A stretch of DNA of 54,947 nt from Chrysophaeum taylorii (GCA_029834535.1 JAQMWT010000423.1:1-54947), one strand, 5' to 3'. Shown: positions 1 through 10,489, numbered from the stretch's first letter. Notes: generated by a model from the sequence alone, not told the origin. Made by a program: numbers and translations.

Positions 1-11
1 GAGGTCGAGCT

Positions 12-269
12 ATGACTTCCGATCAACAAGCTAAGCAAGATGCGGATAAGCCGTCTGGGAATACGGTTCCGCTGATCTTACGAGATCCTTCTTGGTGGTG
101 CAAGAAGACGTGCAAGGAGTGCGGATACTTCTGGTCCACCCATGATGAAGATGAACACGGAAATCGCGTGGTTTGCAACCGCGATCCGGACCGTTATCAC
201 TGTGCGATGTGGAAGCGCATTCGGAAACACAAAAGCAACCCATATCGCGTTCCGATGGGAGAAGCGTGA
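12..269 (+). pseudogene. Gag C-terminal zinc-binding segment (copy A)
   Basis: An 85-residue open segment holds the pattern DPSWWCKKTCKECG, then a His and a further Cys. Spacing is C-X2-C-X6-H-X10-C. The reversed element at 28-33 kb has the matching DPFCWARNTCGGC with C-X2-C-X6-H-X9-C near 30800-30890. It sits where a nucleocapsid zinc knuckle (normally CX2CX4HX4C) is expected, upstream of protease, so nucleic-acid binding by Gag is the likely role. That role is inference from position and metal-ligand residues. The real protein probably begins before the window, so the Met at 12 need not be a start. Confidence 0.6.
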
Positions 270-651
270 CGATGCATCTAATGCGCACGCCACGCGCGGA
301 TCGGAATACAAATGAAATACAAACGGCCCTCACCGAGCTTGGAACCACAATGGCGACCATGGTGAGCGAGGTCAGAGGCATCAAAGATAGAAGTCGTCTT
401 CTACACGACAGCGAGACGCGAGACGGACGATCACCTTCTAGACGATCGTCGCGCCGACACCGAAGTAAACCTTGATCAAAGGCCAATAGTCTTACATCAA
501 GCCCGAGCCCCCGCCGTCGCCGCCATAGCCGGAGCTCTAGTCGCAATTCGCGCCGGCGCAGACGTCATCGACAGCGCGATGACGAATATGACGGAGGCCG
601 ATATCAGGATAGTTCGGGACATTCGAGCGCAACTTTCGCGTTCCAATCTCT

Positions 652-1224
652 ATGCGAAGCGCGCCATCGTCGGGAGTTGTCTCTTACCCGACGGCGCGCC
701 CCGCCCGAGTCTCCGATGATGTTGCCGATGCCGCTGTGACGAGCAGCCATCGCTTGCAACAGGAGCAAAATACCACCAACGCTCGGATCGTTCGGTGGCC
801 TTCTACATCGTATGTGGAAGCAATATCAGATGCAACTTTGGATTCTCCGCGATACTGGGAAGACTCAGACTCGGAGACCGACGAACCCATGCCGCAGGTT
901 CCAGTGTCCCCCCATTCTTCAATGTGCATGTCTTGCAGGGCAGTTCACGATGATGACGTTAGACCTTTTGAGTTGACGTCGGGGACGACGTCTTCTTTTC
1001 CTACGGGGCCCCCCGAAACTGTTTTAGCCGATGTTTTAGCCGATACAGTTTTGGTCGCAGCAGAGCAGACCACAGCGGCGCCGATGGAGGAGAAGTGGAC
1101 GGGAATGTCCGATTTGATGGACGAGAAACGAAAATTGTCAGAGGAGATAAAGGAGGAAGTATATGTGCCTCCGATTGAGAAGTGTCAGAATTTGTTGCCA
1201 GTGAAACTGGGAAATGAGGAATGA
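652..1224 (+). pseudogene. Acidic linker between Gag and protease (copy A)
   Basis: A 190-residue open segment is rich in Asp, Glu, Ser and Pro, and its C-terminal third is strongly charged. I recognise no domain. Gypsy B carries a similar acidic, low-complexity stretch (28940-30571, reverse strand) between its zinc-binding segment and protease, so this is probably the Gag-Pol spacer of the lineage. The bases from 270 to 651 hold a basic Arg/Ser-rich stretch in several frames and no recognisable domain. Confidence 0.5.
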
Positions 1225-1381
1225 GCCGAAGCGGCGAGCGCCAATATGGATTCAGAGGCGAGATGTGGAACGCCAGATATAGCAGCGGTGACGATAGCAG
1301 CGGTGTCATAATACTGCACTTTCGCCGAGCGATGGGGAAAAGATCGAGCAAGACCTCATCACCATCGGTTGTCTGGACCCT

Positions 1382-2431
1382 GGTACACTTACGTTCATAG
1401 TTGGTCATATTTACAGACGACGAGACGGGCCGAAGTTCGCAACGACTTTAGGCGTGGATGGAATGGCTGATGTCTCCTATATTTGTCGTGGGATGGTCGA
1501 AAAACTGACAAAGGATAATATAATCCTTGACCGAGGCGATCTCCCAGTCGAGCGCACCCTGTACGGGTCAGGATTGAATAAGACGACTATCCACAAATGG
1601 GTCGCATTGCGAATTGCGCTCGCGGACGACAGTTGCCCGTTGTGGCCGATACTAATCACCTATTTGCTGGGAGCGCGCGATATTCGGGTGTTGGGAGCCA
1701 TAGTGGACTACCCGCGAAATCGCATTGCGTTTCTCCGCACACAAGTCGCTTATGGGCGCAAGAAGTTAAAGGTGCAGGATCGACGAGTCGATTCTCCGAT
1801 TTTGACGTTCAGAACAACTTATGACGAGCGTGGTAGTTCAGGTTTATGGGCAACAGCACCATGCGATGTAAAGAGCCTGAGCACAGTTGAGAACCGCGTT
1901 TACGCTCGCTTGTGCAAGATTGAAGACCTCCAGCGTCCACCGCCGAAACGAGCGGGAGCTTCGACGACTTGGGGAGTCCCTACAGTTACGCCTTCTCAAA
2001 GTTCGAACAGCGATGCCTATGAAGTGATAGCCTACGCTGCGTGCACGATAAAGGTCGAGCCTGGGCGCACTTGCTGCGTGCCAGTCGCTCTTTCAGAGCC
2101 CATGGAAACCGGGCAAGTTTTCGTTGCTACGTCTCCTGGATACGAGCAACTTGGGGTAGTCGATGGAATGTGTTCTTCTCCTGAGGATCACGATAAGTTC
2201 GCAGCTCGAGTGGCGATATCCTCTACCCAGGATGTGCCGACCGTGATTACTCAAGGTGAAGTTCTCGCTTTGGGCGATATTGTTCGTTTTGATGACGAGC
2301 TGAATGCTGAGACGGTCGACGATTTAACGAAGGATGGTGAAGCCGAATCTGACAAGGCTAACCTATCGTTCACTGTTTCGGTCGCAAGCCATCTGACTCA
2401 AGGCGATGCGGCTCCCGACCGATGCTTTTGA
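1382..2431 (+). pseudogene. Retropepsin-like aspartic protease segment (copy A)
   Basis: The frame is open from about 1382 to a TGA at 2429-2431. It has the retropepsin layout: a hydrophobic strand (LTFIVGHIYRRRDG), the active-site turn FATTLGVDGMADVSYICR at about 1436-1490, and the late strand RVLGAIVDYPRNRIAFLR at about 1684-1740. Normal retropepsins have D-[ST]-G-A; here the site reads D-G-M-A. Gypsy B has VGVDGIADVTYICR at the same place. The protease would cut the Gag-Pol polyprotein. The following 250 residues are unrecognised but are shared with gypsy B (a QPGRTYNVPV-like stretch). The same frame continues after the stop into the DNMT, so protease and DNMT were one polyprotein. Confidence 0.75.
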
Positions 2432-2587
2432 GCTCGGTGCAGAAGGCGTCTCCTTCTGATAAGAATAAGAATTCTCGTCAAGAATCGCTCGGTAACGACG
2501 ATTTCGACCGACGAACCGACGAGGAGGAAGAAGTGCCGAGAAGTTACAGAAGGCGAGATTCGCCGAAGGTTTGAAAAAGTCCACTGG

Positions 2588-3767
2588 GTGCCGATCACGT
2601 ATCGCAAGGTTGTGATGCTCTTTAGCGGCGCCGGAGGCAGTACTTTAGGACTGCAACGAGCGAATGAGTTGTGCGGGACGTCGTTTCGAGTCGTCCTTGC
2701 TCTTGACTCTTCAACAGCTGCCAACAAGATTCATCAGAAGAATTTTCCGAAGATACCTGTGGTTCAGCACACGCTCTGCGGACGATATGACTCGACCCTC
2801 CGATTGATCAAGGCTTATTTGCCTGAAGCGGAATGGTCATCGTCGATGTGTATAGCGTCTCCACCCTGCGTTCATTCAGCACTCTGCAACTTGACATCCA
2901 GAGATGTTGGCAGGGGAGTTACGGCCACTAATTGGACGATGAAGCTGTGCAAAATGGCTGGCTTCATGATGTGGCTGATTGAACAGGAGGCGTCCATTAT
3001 TTCTTATATAGCGCGCTTACACCCTTACGTGTACGTCGTCAATTTTCATGATATCACGCCCACTTTGATGATCTCGCGTGCGATTGTTGGTTTCCAGTCA
3101 CCCACTGCACTTGCAAGAGGCTCCGAAGACATGTGTGAATATGCAACCAAAATTTGCTGCAGCTTTAGGTTACGCTCATGAACGCCACCTGCTCCAGCTG
3201 AATAATCTCGGCTCGTCCCGAGAAGCAACAGATACGGCTTACACCGTTACGCGAGTTCCTCTTCGTTTGGGACCGCATCGCTCGGACACTCAGCCTTTGA
3301 CTCTCGAGATGACGGCCGAGTTGCTCACGATGCCGCTGGACCATGATTGGGCTAGCTTGTCTAAGACAGATTCGTTCAAACATTTAGCGTCTGTCGTCCC
3401 TCCAGACACTCTTGCGATTTTAGCAGTCGATCTGCACAACTCCGTGACCAGAGGTTTCCGCCAAAGTGGCGAAGTCCTGCCGACCGCGTTGAGCCCGACA
3501 GATCGATCCTTTGAGCAGTATTTGCGAATTACCGACACCACCCTTCGTCACGTACAGATTCCGCTGTTAAATACGCGTACTCGTGTCGTTAAGTGGGTGT
3601 CAAAAGATGATCTCCAGGATCCCACTAAATGGGAACCGCCAGAAGTCCCTATGCTTCCGCTTCCAACAGATGCGCCGGGGACGGCTCATGCTTTTCTGCT
3701 GGCCCCCCCCGACAATCAAAAGTGGACGTTCCGCCGGATCCTGAACCTGAACAGGAGCCGAAAGTAA
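2588..3767 (+). pseudogene. DNA (cytosine-5) methyltransferase domain of retrotransposon Pol, frameshifted (copy A)
   Basis: Motif I is VMLFSGAGGSTLGLQ (SAM binding), motif II is in VVLALDSS, and the catalytic motif IV is ASPPCVHSA with its Cys present. Motif VI is reduced to IEQE. The motif VIII Arg sits at a frame break near 3075-3080, where reading moves to the frame 3078-3767. That frame carries the late motifs: TVTRVPLRLGPHRSD (IX region) and an IVPP-like motif X (SVVPPDTLAIL). The domain would transfer methyl groups to cytosine C5. It lies in frame with the protease (one stop between) and upstream of RT. The copy is inactive because of the stop and the frameshift. The match to the open version at 37266-39509 is clear throughout. 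Confidence 0.88.
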
Positions 3768-4855
3768 GGAGCGAGCCGAATGTGCGCGTCAAAGGTGAAA
3801 AGATCAATAAGAGCCACCCTGAGGTGAGGTTCAAATACGAAGAAAAGTTCGATGTGCCATGGAAGGATGCGCCGCGCGACGCGGACGGTGTACCGTTACC
3901 GCAGACTCCGGAGCACGTCAAGGACAATGAGGCGATGAAAGTCGTAACTCCGACGAAGGAAGAAGTCGAAAAGGTTGTTCGAGAACTGGGAATTCCCGAC
4001 AACCCGCATCTGGATGAGGATGCGAAGATGATGTTGAGCCACTGCGTGCAATACGCGTGGGCCTTTTTTGATCCGATTATGAGACCCGTGGACTCGCCAC
4101 CGGTTTCTCTACGATTTAAAGACGCAAACCCACGACCGATCAAGATGACGCCTTATAGGTTGACGCCAGCAAAGCTCGAGTGTCTCAGAAAGCAGATCAC
4201 TGAGTGGTGTCGCGATGGAGTCATCCGACCGGCGAACTCTCCGTGGGGATTCCCTGTACTGATGCTGCCTAAGAAGGGAGCAGAGGCCGGGACGTCGAAT
4301 GCTTTTCGTGCTGCAGTTGACTTGCGTCAGCTCAATGATCAGCTGGTCAATGACAGTTGGCCGAATATTCGTCAAGATGATGCTTTGGCTTTTCTTGCCA
4401 TGCGCCGTTGGCGGACGTGCATTGATATTCGATGGGGTTATCATAACCTACGTTTGGACGCCGCCGCTCAGGACGCCGTTACGATGGTGACATGGATGTA
4501 TAAGGACTTGGTCGCGTTTGTCGACGATATTATGATGGGATCGGATGAACTCCACCGACATTTACAAGTCTTGATTGAAGTGCTGTGCCATTTAGCGCAG
4601 CGAGGATATAGTGGACGAACTTCGAAGTTCCACCTCCTCGAAGATGAAATCGAGTTTTGGGACACTTCGACTCCGGAAGGCTTGAAGCCGAATCCCAAGA
4701 CGTTAGAAGCGTTGCAGCAGATGCCGATTCCCGGTACGTTGCCGAACGTCCCCGAAGACCCAGATTCGATCTTTCATCGGCATGAGCAACTATTGCCGCC
4801 GATGTGCGAAGAATTATTCGAAGATTGTGGAGCCGCTGAGGCGATTGTGTCTTGA
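3629..4855 (+). pseudogene. Reverse transcriptase (copy A), motif-B segment deleted
   Basis: Ty3/gypsy RT signatures are present: RDGVIRPANSPWGFPVLMLP, the AAVDLRQLND strand, motif A in CIDIRWGYHNLRLD, and motif C FVDDIMMG. Between VTM (about 4490) and WMYKDLV some 40 residues present in copies C and D are missing, including the conserved LPLG stretch (motif B), so this RT cannot work. The frame fails again near 4770, after PIPGTLPNVP. The segment overlaps the DNMT frame (3629-3767). The switch lies close to a run of eight C at 3693-3700. Confidence 0.92.
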
Positions 4856-5926
4856 AGGTGTTAAGTTTGAGTGGACGCCTGAGTGCCAAAGGCATGGGAC
4901 ACGATCATCGAAGCTTTGGTGGACTCTCGCGGAGTTTATCATCCTGACTACGATCTTCCTTTTCAGATCCGCTCGGATGCTTCCAAGGATGGTCTGGGCG
5001 CGTATCTTTTTCAGCTCGTGGAAGTCAAGGACGAAACCGGCAAGGTGACACGAGAGGAACGAGTAATTGAGTATTGGAGCCGAGCTGTGCCGAAAGAGAT
5101 GCGGAACTATGAGCCTCGCCGGCTAGAGCTACTGGCGGTTATTCTTTCTCTTGAGCATTTCCGCTCTTATATCGAAGGTCACAAGACGATCCTTGAAACG
5201 GATCATCGCAACTTGACGTTTTTACGAAAGGCGAAGCACTCGTCTGGGCAGTTGGCTCGATGGGCGATGCGGCTCGCCAATTTTGATCCTGAATTGGGTT
5301 ACAAACCAGGGAAGTCGCCGGGAATGAGTATCCCTGACTGTCTCTCTCGCAATCCTATAGATCATGTCATCGAGACGGATGAGTTTGGTGAACCCTTGAA
5401 CCACGCGTATCTAGTGTGCCAAGAACTTCCTCGCCCTGTCGATGATGAAGGAGTACCTTTACCTGGGTGCCATGTCATTCTGTCGTTTGTTACGACTGAG
5501 TTGCCTGTGGAGGAAGAAGAAGAGGATCTCGATGATCCGATGCAATTGGTCACGTCTCATGCTACGAGACAACGTCAGAAGCAACGTCTGCAGACCCAAC
5601 CTAGTATTTTCCGTGATGCCGATGATTACCAAGAGTACATCGACAAGATCCCGGATAATTCGACTTTGGAAGAGATAGCCAAAGAGCAGATCACTGATGC
5701 TACTTGCGAGGACATTCGTTATCGCATGGCTCAGGGCCATTCTCTTCGTCGGTATGGAGCCAATTATCGCTATCAAGTGGTGAAAGGAGTTCTCTACCGT
5801 GCCGCACCTGACTTGCACCCGATGATAGTCGCACCCCGAACTTTACGGACGCGCATCATCCGATTGTACCATGAATCTCAATGGTGGTCACATGAGTCGT
5901 CAAAGTACAGTGCAGTCGATACTTGA
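4782..5926 (+). pseudogene. RNase H and integrase zinc-finger region (copy A)
   Basis: Two overlapping frames cover the RT connection and RNase H. The connection reads NYCRRCAKNYSKIVEPLRR. RNase H acidic residues lie in IRSDASKDGLGAYLF, RRLELLAV and LETDHRNLTFL, as in the Ty3 RNase H family. A 130-residue linker follows (CLSRNPIDHVIETDEFGEP and an acidic stretch), then the helix before the integrase zinc finger (EEIAKEQITDATCEDIRYR). The frame breaks near 5870 inside the HHCC finger and continues in the next entry. Confidence 0.9.
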
Positions 5927-6893
5927 ACGTTTTCGGTGGCCCCACATGTCTAATGAGGTGGGTGTTTATATTGCTGGTTGCATAGTGTGCAAGAAAGCTC
6001 GTACGCCTGAACCAAAGAGAGCAGGCCTGCTTCAGCAACCGGGGTATGATGGTGATTGCGTCGTCCTTTGTATGGATTTGTTTGGACCCTTGCCCAGTGC
6101 TGGTCCAGAGACATATCTGATCATCTTTTTTGATCCATTTTCTCGTTTCTTGATTCTTTTCGTACTACACCATAAGACTGCTGAGTCAATCCTCAAGTCT
6201 TTTGTCGCGAATATATTACTCAAAGGTTATCTGCCTCAGAGGATTCGTACCGACAATGGGAAAGAGTTCGTCAACAAGTTGATGGAAGAGTTTTGTCATC
6301 TCTTCGATGTTCGGTATAGTACCACGATTCCGTATCATGTTCAGGCTAATCCTGCGGAAAGGGTCAACCACTTTATCAAGGCTTTCCTCCGTGCGTGTCT
6401 TCAAAACCGCAAGATCACGGACTGGCCCGAATTCGCGGAGTACATTGCTTTTTGCTACAATCGTAAGTTTGTTCCGTGAACTCAGATTTCACCTTTCATG
6501 CTTCGTCTCAACCGGCAGCCTCTATTGCCAACAGATTATACGATCATGGATCTTGATGTCCGCCGCCTGCCGAAAACTCGCTCCGATGTTGTGGCAGAGA
6601 CTCGCGAGAGGTTGAAATTCTATACCGCTACGGTGAACGAAGCTCGCGAGAAGGCTCTTCGTAAACAACGTCTCGCTTACAATGCGGACCATGTCGATGT
6701 GGAGTATGAAGAAGGTTCACATGTTCTGCTCTACATCCCTTTCCTTCCGAACGAGCTTCGACCGGAATGGCGGGGTCCATTCGTCATTTTGGAACGCTTG
6801 TCTCCGGTCACTTACAGGATTGAGTCTCTTGATTCTCCTCCTGAACGCCGCTGTGTTCATGTCAGTCAGATCACCCCTGTGAGAAGTTTATGA
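5871..6893 (+). pseudogene. Integrase core (copy A)
   Basis: The HHCC finger ends in CIVC. The DDE core acids lie in LCMDLFGPLPS, RIRTDNGKEF and ANPAERVNHF, spaced as in retroviral-type integrases. The core is followed by an SH3-like C-terminal stretch, LRPEWRGPFVILERLSPVTY. The reading frame is broken at 6477-6498. Integrase would insert the element's cDNA into host DNA. The close relative at 52652-54171 has the same protein in longer frames. Confidence 0.93.
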
Positions 6894-7242
6894 GCCCTAT
6901 GATTTTGTGAATGATCGAGTCGCTCTGCATTTTATGCTGATCTTGGTCCCCATGACAAGGTTTCTTATTACAAGCCTACCTCACATCTCTATACTCGCAA
7001 GCTTAAGCCGGAATACAAGGACGTGGACGGTCGCAGTTTCACCGACAAGTCCAAGGTCAACAACAGTACCACTCCTTGTGTCACCCACCGACTTCGTCCC
7101 GCATGAGATCGATGTGCTAATTCCTAAGTTCACTTTGCGTAGTGGACGCGTTCCCGAACCTGTCGTTGAACGTGTCTACAAGAAGATTCGTTCCCGAGAT
7201 GCTCATTCAGCCAAGGCCCGTGATTCTCGCCGGACTCGCTGA
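6894..7242 (+). pseudogene. Post-integrase C-terminal domain, deleted and frameshifted (copy A)
   Basis: The last part of Pol reads (in several frames) through YDFVNDRVALHF, LKPEYKDVDGRSF and EIDVLIPKFTLR, matching copies C and E. About 150 bases that encode DYKHGKFVIFR to IYVAEV in the relatives are missing, joined near 6880. The domain sits where chromoviruses carry a chromodomain but has no chromodomain signature that I can see. Confidence 0.75.
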
Positions 7243-7271
7243 GGGCAGCTCGTATTCTCACCAGGGAGTCT

Positions 7272-7578
7272 TGTGGCGGCAACTCCTGACCGCTAAGGCT
7301 TACCCTCCCTTCTCGAGGCTTGATACCCGTTCAACGGGACGCCTTTTCCTACTTTCCTAGTGACATCATACCTCTCCCTCGTGAGAAGCATTCTTGTAGC
7401 ATTCTTGCTATCATATACCATCTCCATCTTGTTGAGAGGCTTGGTGAGCGTGAGCAAGGTGTGTGGCGAGCATATCCGACCCCGAGTCCGTGTTTTCCTC
7501 GTTCAGTGAGGTCTAGGACGAGTCGGTGAGTACCCCTTTGTCACCTGGGGGTCGGGAGTGGTTTTCTGTGCCGCCATA
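7272..7578 (+). repeat. 3' LTR of gypsy copy A
   Basis: The LTR starts with TGTGGCGGCAACTCC after a purine-rich stretch (CCAGGGAGTCT) and ends in TGCCGCCATA, giving near-perfect inverted ends of 10 bases. The reversed copy at 52299-52621 matches it over its whole length, including the ends. Its partner 5' LTR is outside the window. Confidence 0.8.
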
Positions 7579-7819
7579 TACGAACCTGTGTGTGGACGAC
7601 GACGGCGATTTCGACAAGGCTTTTGCCAAGTACCGGGAAAAGAAGGCAGAGGCCGAAGAAAAGAAGTTGGAGATGGAGAAGGAGCGGATGGAAGTGGATA
7701 AGGCGCGGATCGAGAACGATGCAGCGAACGAAGCGGCCAGAATCGCAGTGCAGGCAAAGCAGATGGAACTCATGATGGCAATGTTAAGACCCAGTCTTAG
7801 TCCCCCCCCTCTCCACTAA
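7579..7819 (+). pseudogene. Coiled-coil C-terminal scrap, possibly a Harbinger-associated protein
   Basis: The segment encodes DFDKAFAKYREKKAEAEEKK followed by a Glu/Lys/Arg-rich heptad helix and a stop at 7817-7819. Such tails occur on the Myb/SANT-like partner proteins of PIF/Harbinger elements, and a Harbinger transposase scrap lies just downstream in reverse. The link is inference from that neighbour and from the coiled coil. Its N-terminal part is replaced by the gypsy LTR ending at 7578. Confidence 0.4.
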
Positions 7820-7910
7820 GACCGCAAACAAGACCTCCCTTCACCTCCCTTGTCTTCAACTCGGAGCTTTTCCTCCAAGCCTTTTCCATAAAAAACACTG
7901 CCGACGATAC

Positions 7911-8665
7911 TTAGACGGCGCTAAGAGATACGAGGGAATCCGGGAGATCTGGGGCGGTGCAGCCGAAGTAGCTGGCAGTTTCATGGCCGTAGAAGCAGAC
8001 ATGGCAGTTTCGGAGGAAGGTGGCGACGTGGAAGAACTTGCCGCAGGCCTGAAGGCCCATCTTGATGTTCTTCTTGAAGTCGACAAAGGCGAAGTAGCGG
8101 AGCACATCACCGAAAGCCCATTCCACGGGGACGCGGATCCGAGCCATGAGATAGTTGAACCGCGTTTCGGCATCGGTGGGGGAAACGCCCTTGAAAGGAG
8201 TTTGGAGGACGTCGTTGCGCGTGTAGCCCAGGTCGCCGAACATGATGTACCGGGCCCCGTCCAGAACAGCTATAAGTCGAAACTCCTCCACTATACCTGC
8301 TTCCTGTCGCCGACGTCAACAATCCTGTCGAGATCGAGATGGTGGACGAGCTCCTCGATGCTTTCCGGCTCGAAGCGGAAATGGGAGTAGAACTCCTCGC
8401 GGGACAACGGCGGCTGCAGGTTGGCTCCATAGTTGCTCGAAGCACCGTAGAGAACAGGCTTGTACTTGCGTCGCTTCCCATCGCAAGCGAACTTCGGCGC
8501 ACGTTTCAAGGCCGCGATTCGAAAGCCCGTGTAGTCCGCACGCAGCTCAGTCAACTCCCTCATGTGCCGGTAAAAGAAGACGGTGAAATCCATGTCGTCC
8601 TCCTCGATTGCTTCAATCAACAAGAAGGTAAGTCGCCTCCACCTGCGCCGTTCAGCCCCCGTCAA
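7911..8665 (-). pseudogene. PIF/Harbinger transposase, internally deleted
   Basis: Two pieces of one transposase meet at 8291. The N-terminal piece (8665-8291) has DDMDFTVFFYRHMREL and a helix-rich FRFEPESIEELVHHL stretch. The C-terminal piece (8291-7911) has the DDE_Tnp_4 signatures: second catalytic Asp in IMFGDLGYTRNDVL, the FN..MARIRVPVEWAFGDV helix with the catalytic Glu, and the late Cys/His region. The part that should hold the first catalytic Asp is missing, so the protein is dead. I could not find terminal inverted repeats. Confidence 0.85.
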
Positions 8666-8775
8666 GTCTCACAGGGACCCTCGGCAGCGGCCTTGCCACC
8701 GTAGGACGCCGCACGGCGCGCGTCGCCCTGTGGAGGTTGCGGCGGATTGTGCGCGCCATATTTGTTGAAGTACTT

Positions 8776-9135
8776 CCCTTACCCTGATCGCCGACTGGGG
8801 TTGCGATGGAGGACGGTGCCCCATGAATCCTGAGCCTTGCGAGGGCATCCGCCCTCCCGGCGTAGGTTGGCACCTATTCGCTTCCCGGGCGGGCCGGTTG
8901 GCAGCCGGAACGTTCGCAGTGGGACGGGGTATGGCCGGGGGGCGAAGACGGAAGGTTATCGACGAGTTGGTTGTCAGTCACATCGCGGTCTCCTCGTCGC
9001 ATGGCGACTAGCTTGATGGGCACTCTCCGCCGACCGACCTTTCGGCGCTCCTCGTCCACAAGCCCGTGATTCCGGAGTGGCTCCTGTCGGTCCGGCCTGG
9101 CTCCCATGCTCGGGATAGGTCTGAAGTTCGTTAGT
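8776..9135 (+). mobile_element. SINE copy 1 (long form)
   Basis: Member of a repeat family with copies at 10528, 14774, 20699, 22601 and 34721. This copy has the long 5' head starting CCCTTACCCTGATCGCC and ends in a degenerate TTAG tail. TACTT occurs directly on both sides (8771-8775 and 9136-9140), a likely target-site duplication. The last ~65 bases match the 3' end of the LINE at 19329-20480. Open frames inside it are not genes. Confidence 0.82.
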
Positions 9136-9140
9136 TACTT

Positions 9141-9411
9141 GCGTAACCGCACACGTGTCACGCTTTTCCAGGCGTTCTCGGAAAAGCAACGGACTACAAA
9201 CGGCTCTATTTTATTTTTTTCGGCTCTATTTCATATCTATCCTGTGGAACCTCACTATTACTTTACTGTGGAGCCAAAAAAAATGGTAAAGTAGAACTTT
9301 TACATTACAAAGTCTGTCCGGTACGTCACCCAAGTCGATCAATCGAGTTGAAAGGTACGTCTAAACGTCACCCAAGTCGTCCAATCGATGGCTGGGCCAA
9401 GCCTGTAGACG
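9141..9411. other. No gene seen; AT-rich stretch with a short repeat
   Basis: The stretch is AT-rich with homopolymer runs. Near 9320-9390 the string CGTCACCCAAGTCG occurs twice about 42 bases apart, each followed by a CAATCGA-type end. It lies directly upstream of the hAT scrap and may be its 5' noncoding part. Confidence 0.4.
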
Positions 9412-10141
9412 ATGGCTGCGTTACGGACCCCGCATGCGACGGCCAGGCCGGCCGACGCGGAGCAGTCGCCTCCGGTGGCGTGTCACAACGTGGAGGATGA
9501 GAGCGAGGGTGATGCTGATGACGACGGTGAGGAGGACGGCAACGCCTTCATGCGCGGGGACCAGTTCGGCGACAACACACCTAGAAGGGGGGGCAACGTC
9601 AATTCCTCAGCCCGAGGAGCAGCAGCAGCAGCAAACTGGGGATTCGGAGGGGGCGATGCCGGACTTCAATGTGGAGTTCGAACGCGTCTCGTGAACTGGG
9701 TCCAGTATGCTCGCAGCATTGATTGGCCCAAGGAGTTTCCTGCCCAAGGAGTTTCCTGACGACCTCTCGGATTTCTCCAAAACCTCCAGGATCCCCAAGC
9801 TCTTGGACCTGATGATGCTCAACGTCGGCAAGCTCTACACGCGAATCGAAGGCAACCAGGAGTACGGCTACCTTCCGGACATGGCACGAGGTTCGAAGGG
9901 CAATATCGGCGCGCTGCCTGCTGAGAGCTTCTGCGAGCGCATCATCTTAGCTGCCAACATCGTTATGACCGATGGCAACACCCTCCTGAGCGACGTGGAT
10001 CTGGACATGCTTGTGACCCTGCGCATGCACAGGGAATTTGTTAAGTGGGCTCGAAACAAGTACGGCCACATCCTCCAGAAGTTCAAGTTCAAGTCTGAGA
10101 TCATCCCCATCGATGAAAACTTCGAAGAAGACGACGATTGA
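9412..10141 (+). pseudogene. hAT transposase C-terminal (dimerisation) scrap
   Basis: The second half reads ESFCERIILAANIVMTDGN, then LLSDVDLDMLVTLRMHREF. This resembles the hAT dimerisation region (ER-F-A, variable loop, L...DMLV.L). An acidic tail EENFEEDDD-like stretch ends at 10141. The two frames (9412-9759 and 9707-10141) are split by an exact 16-base tandem duplication, CCCAAGGAGTTTCCTG at 9727-9742 and 9743-9758; removing one copy would rejoin them. The catalytic RNase H-like core is absent. A diverged host hAT-derived gene is possible but less likely. Confidence 0.6.
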
Positions 10142-10489
10142 ACCACAAAATAACCATTCAAACTTATCCCAGTTGCTCTTGACATAGTTGTGTAAGGCAC
10201 GAGGCTGGCAGTGGAATCGTGGCGATGCACCAAACTAAATTTTCAGCCCGAACAGCCTTTACATTACTTTGCGCGACACACCGTTGTGATGCCCGATCTT
10301 TACTTTGCTTATTACTTCATTCAAAAAGTTTGTAATGTAATGTCGTTACTTAACTCAAAGTATTGAGCAAATGCACAACCCTGTTTTAAAGTGCTTCTTA
10401 CGGCTCTGTGGGGCCAGGCGTACGGCCGGGGGACTAAACCCGCCCATGGGTCGCGAAGCGACACCACACCACACAGCCCCGCCTTGCAC
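10142..10489. other. No gene seen
   Basis: AT-rich DNA with repeated TTACATTAC/TTTACTTTG-like strings (10255-10345), then a GC-rich stretch. The AT-rich part resembles the AT-rich side of the hAT scrap at 9190-9300 and may be its 3' noncoding end. Confidence 0.4.

Larger units (their letters stand above)
1..7578 (+). mobile_element. Ty3/gypsy retrotransposon copy A, DNMT-bearing, 5' end outside window
   Basis: Domains run in Ty3/gypsy order: Gag zinc-binding segment, acidic linker, retropepsin-like segment, DNA cytosine methyltransferase, RT, RNase H, integrase, C-terminal domain and 3' LTR. The copy is dead. It has a stop between protease and DNMT, frameshifts in DNMT, RT and integrase, loss of the RT segment around motif B, and a deletion of about 150 bases near 6880 compared with the close relative at the right edge (52299-54947). 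The 5' LTR and most of Gag lie outside the window, so target-site duplications cannot be checked. The LTR runs directly into an unrelated coiled-coil coding scrap at 7579. Confidence 0.93.

Noticed and set aside
8776..9135. tRNA-type A and B boxes in the SINE head
   Set aside because: Only weak partial matches (TTGGCAGCCGG, ACGTTCGCAGTGG); not enough to call a tRNA-derived head.
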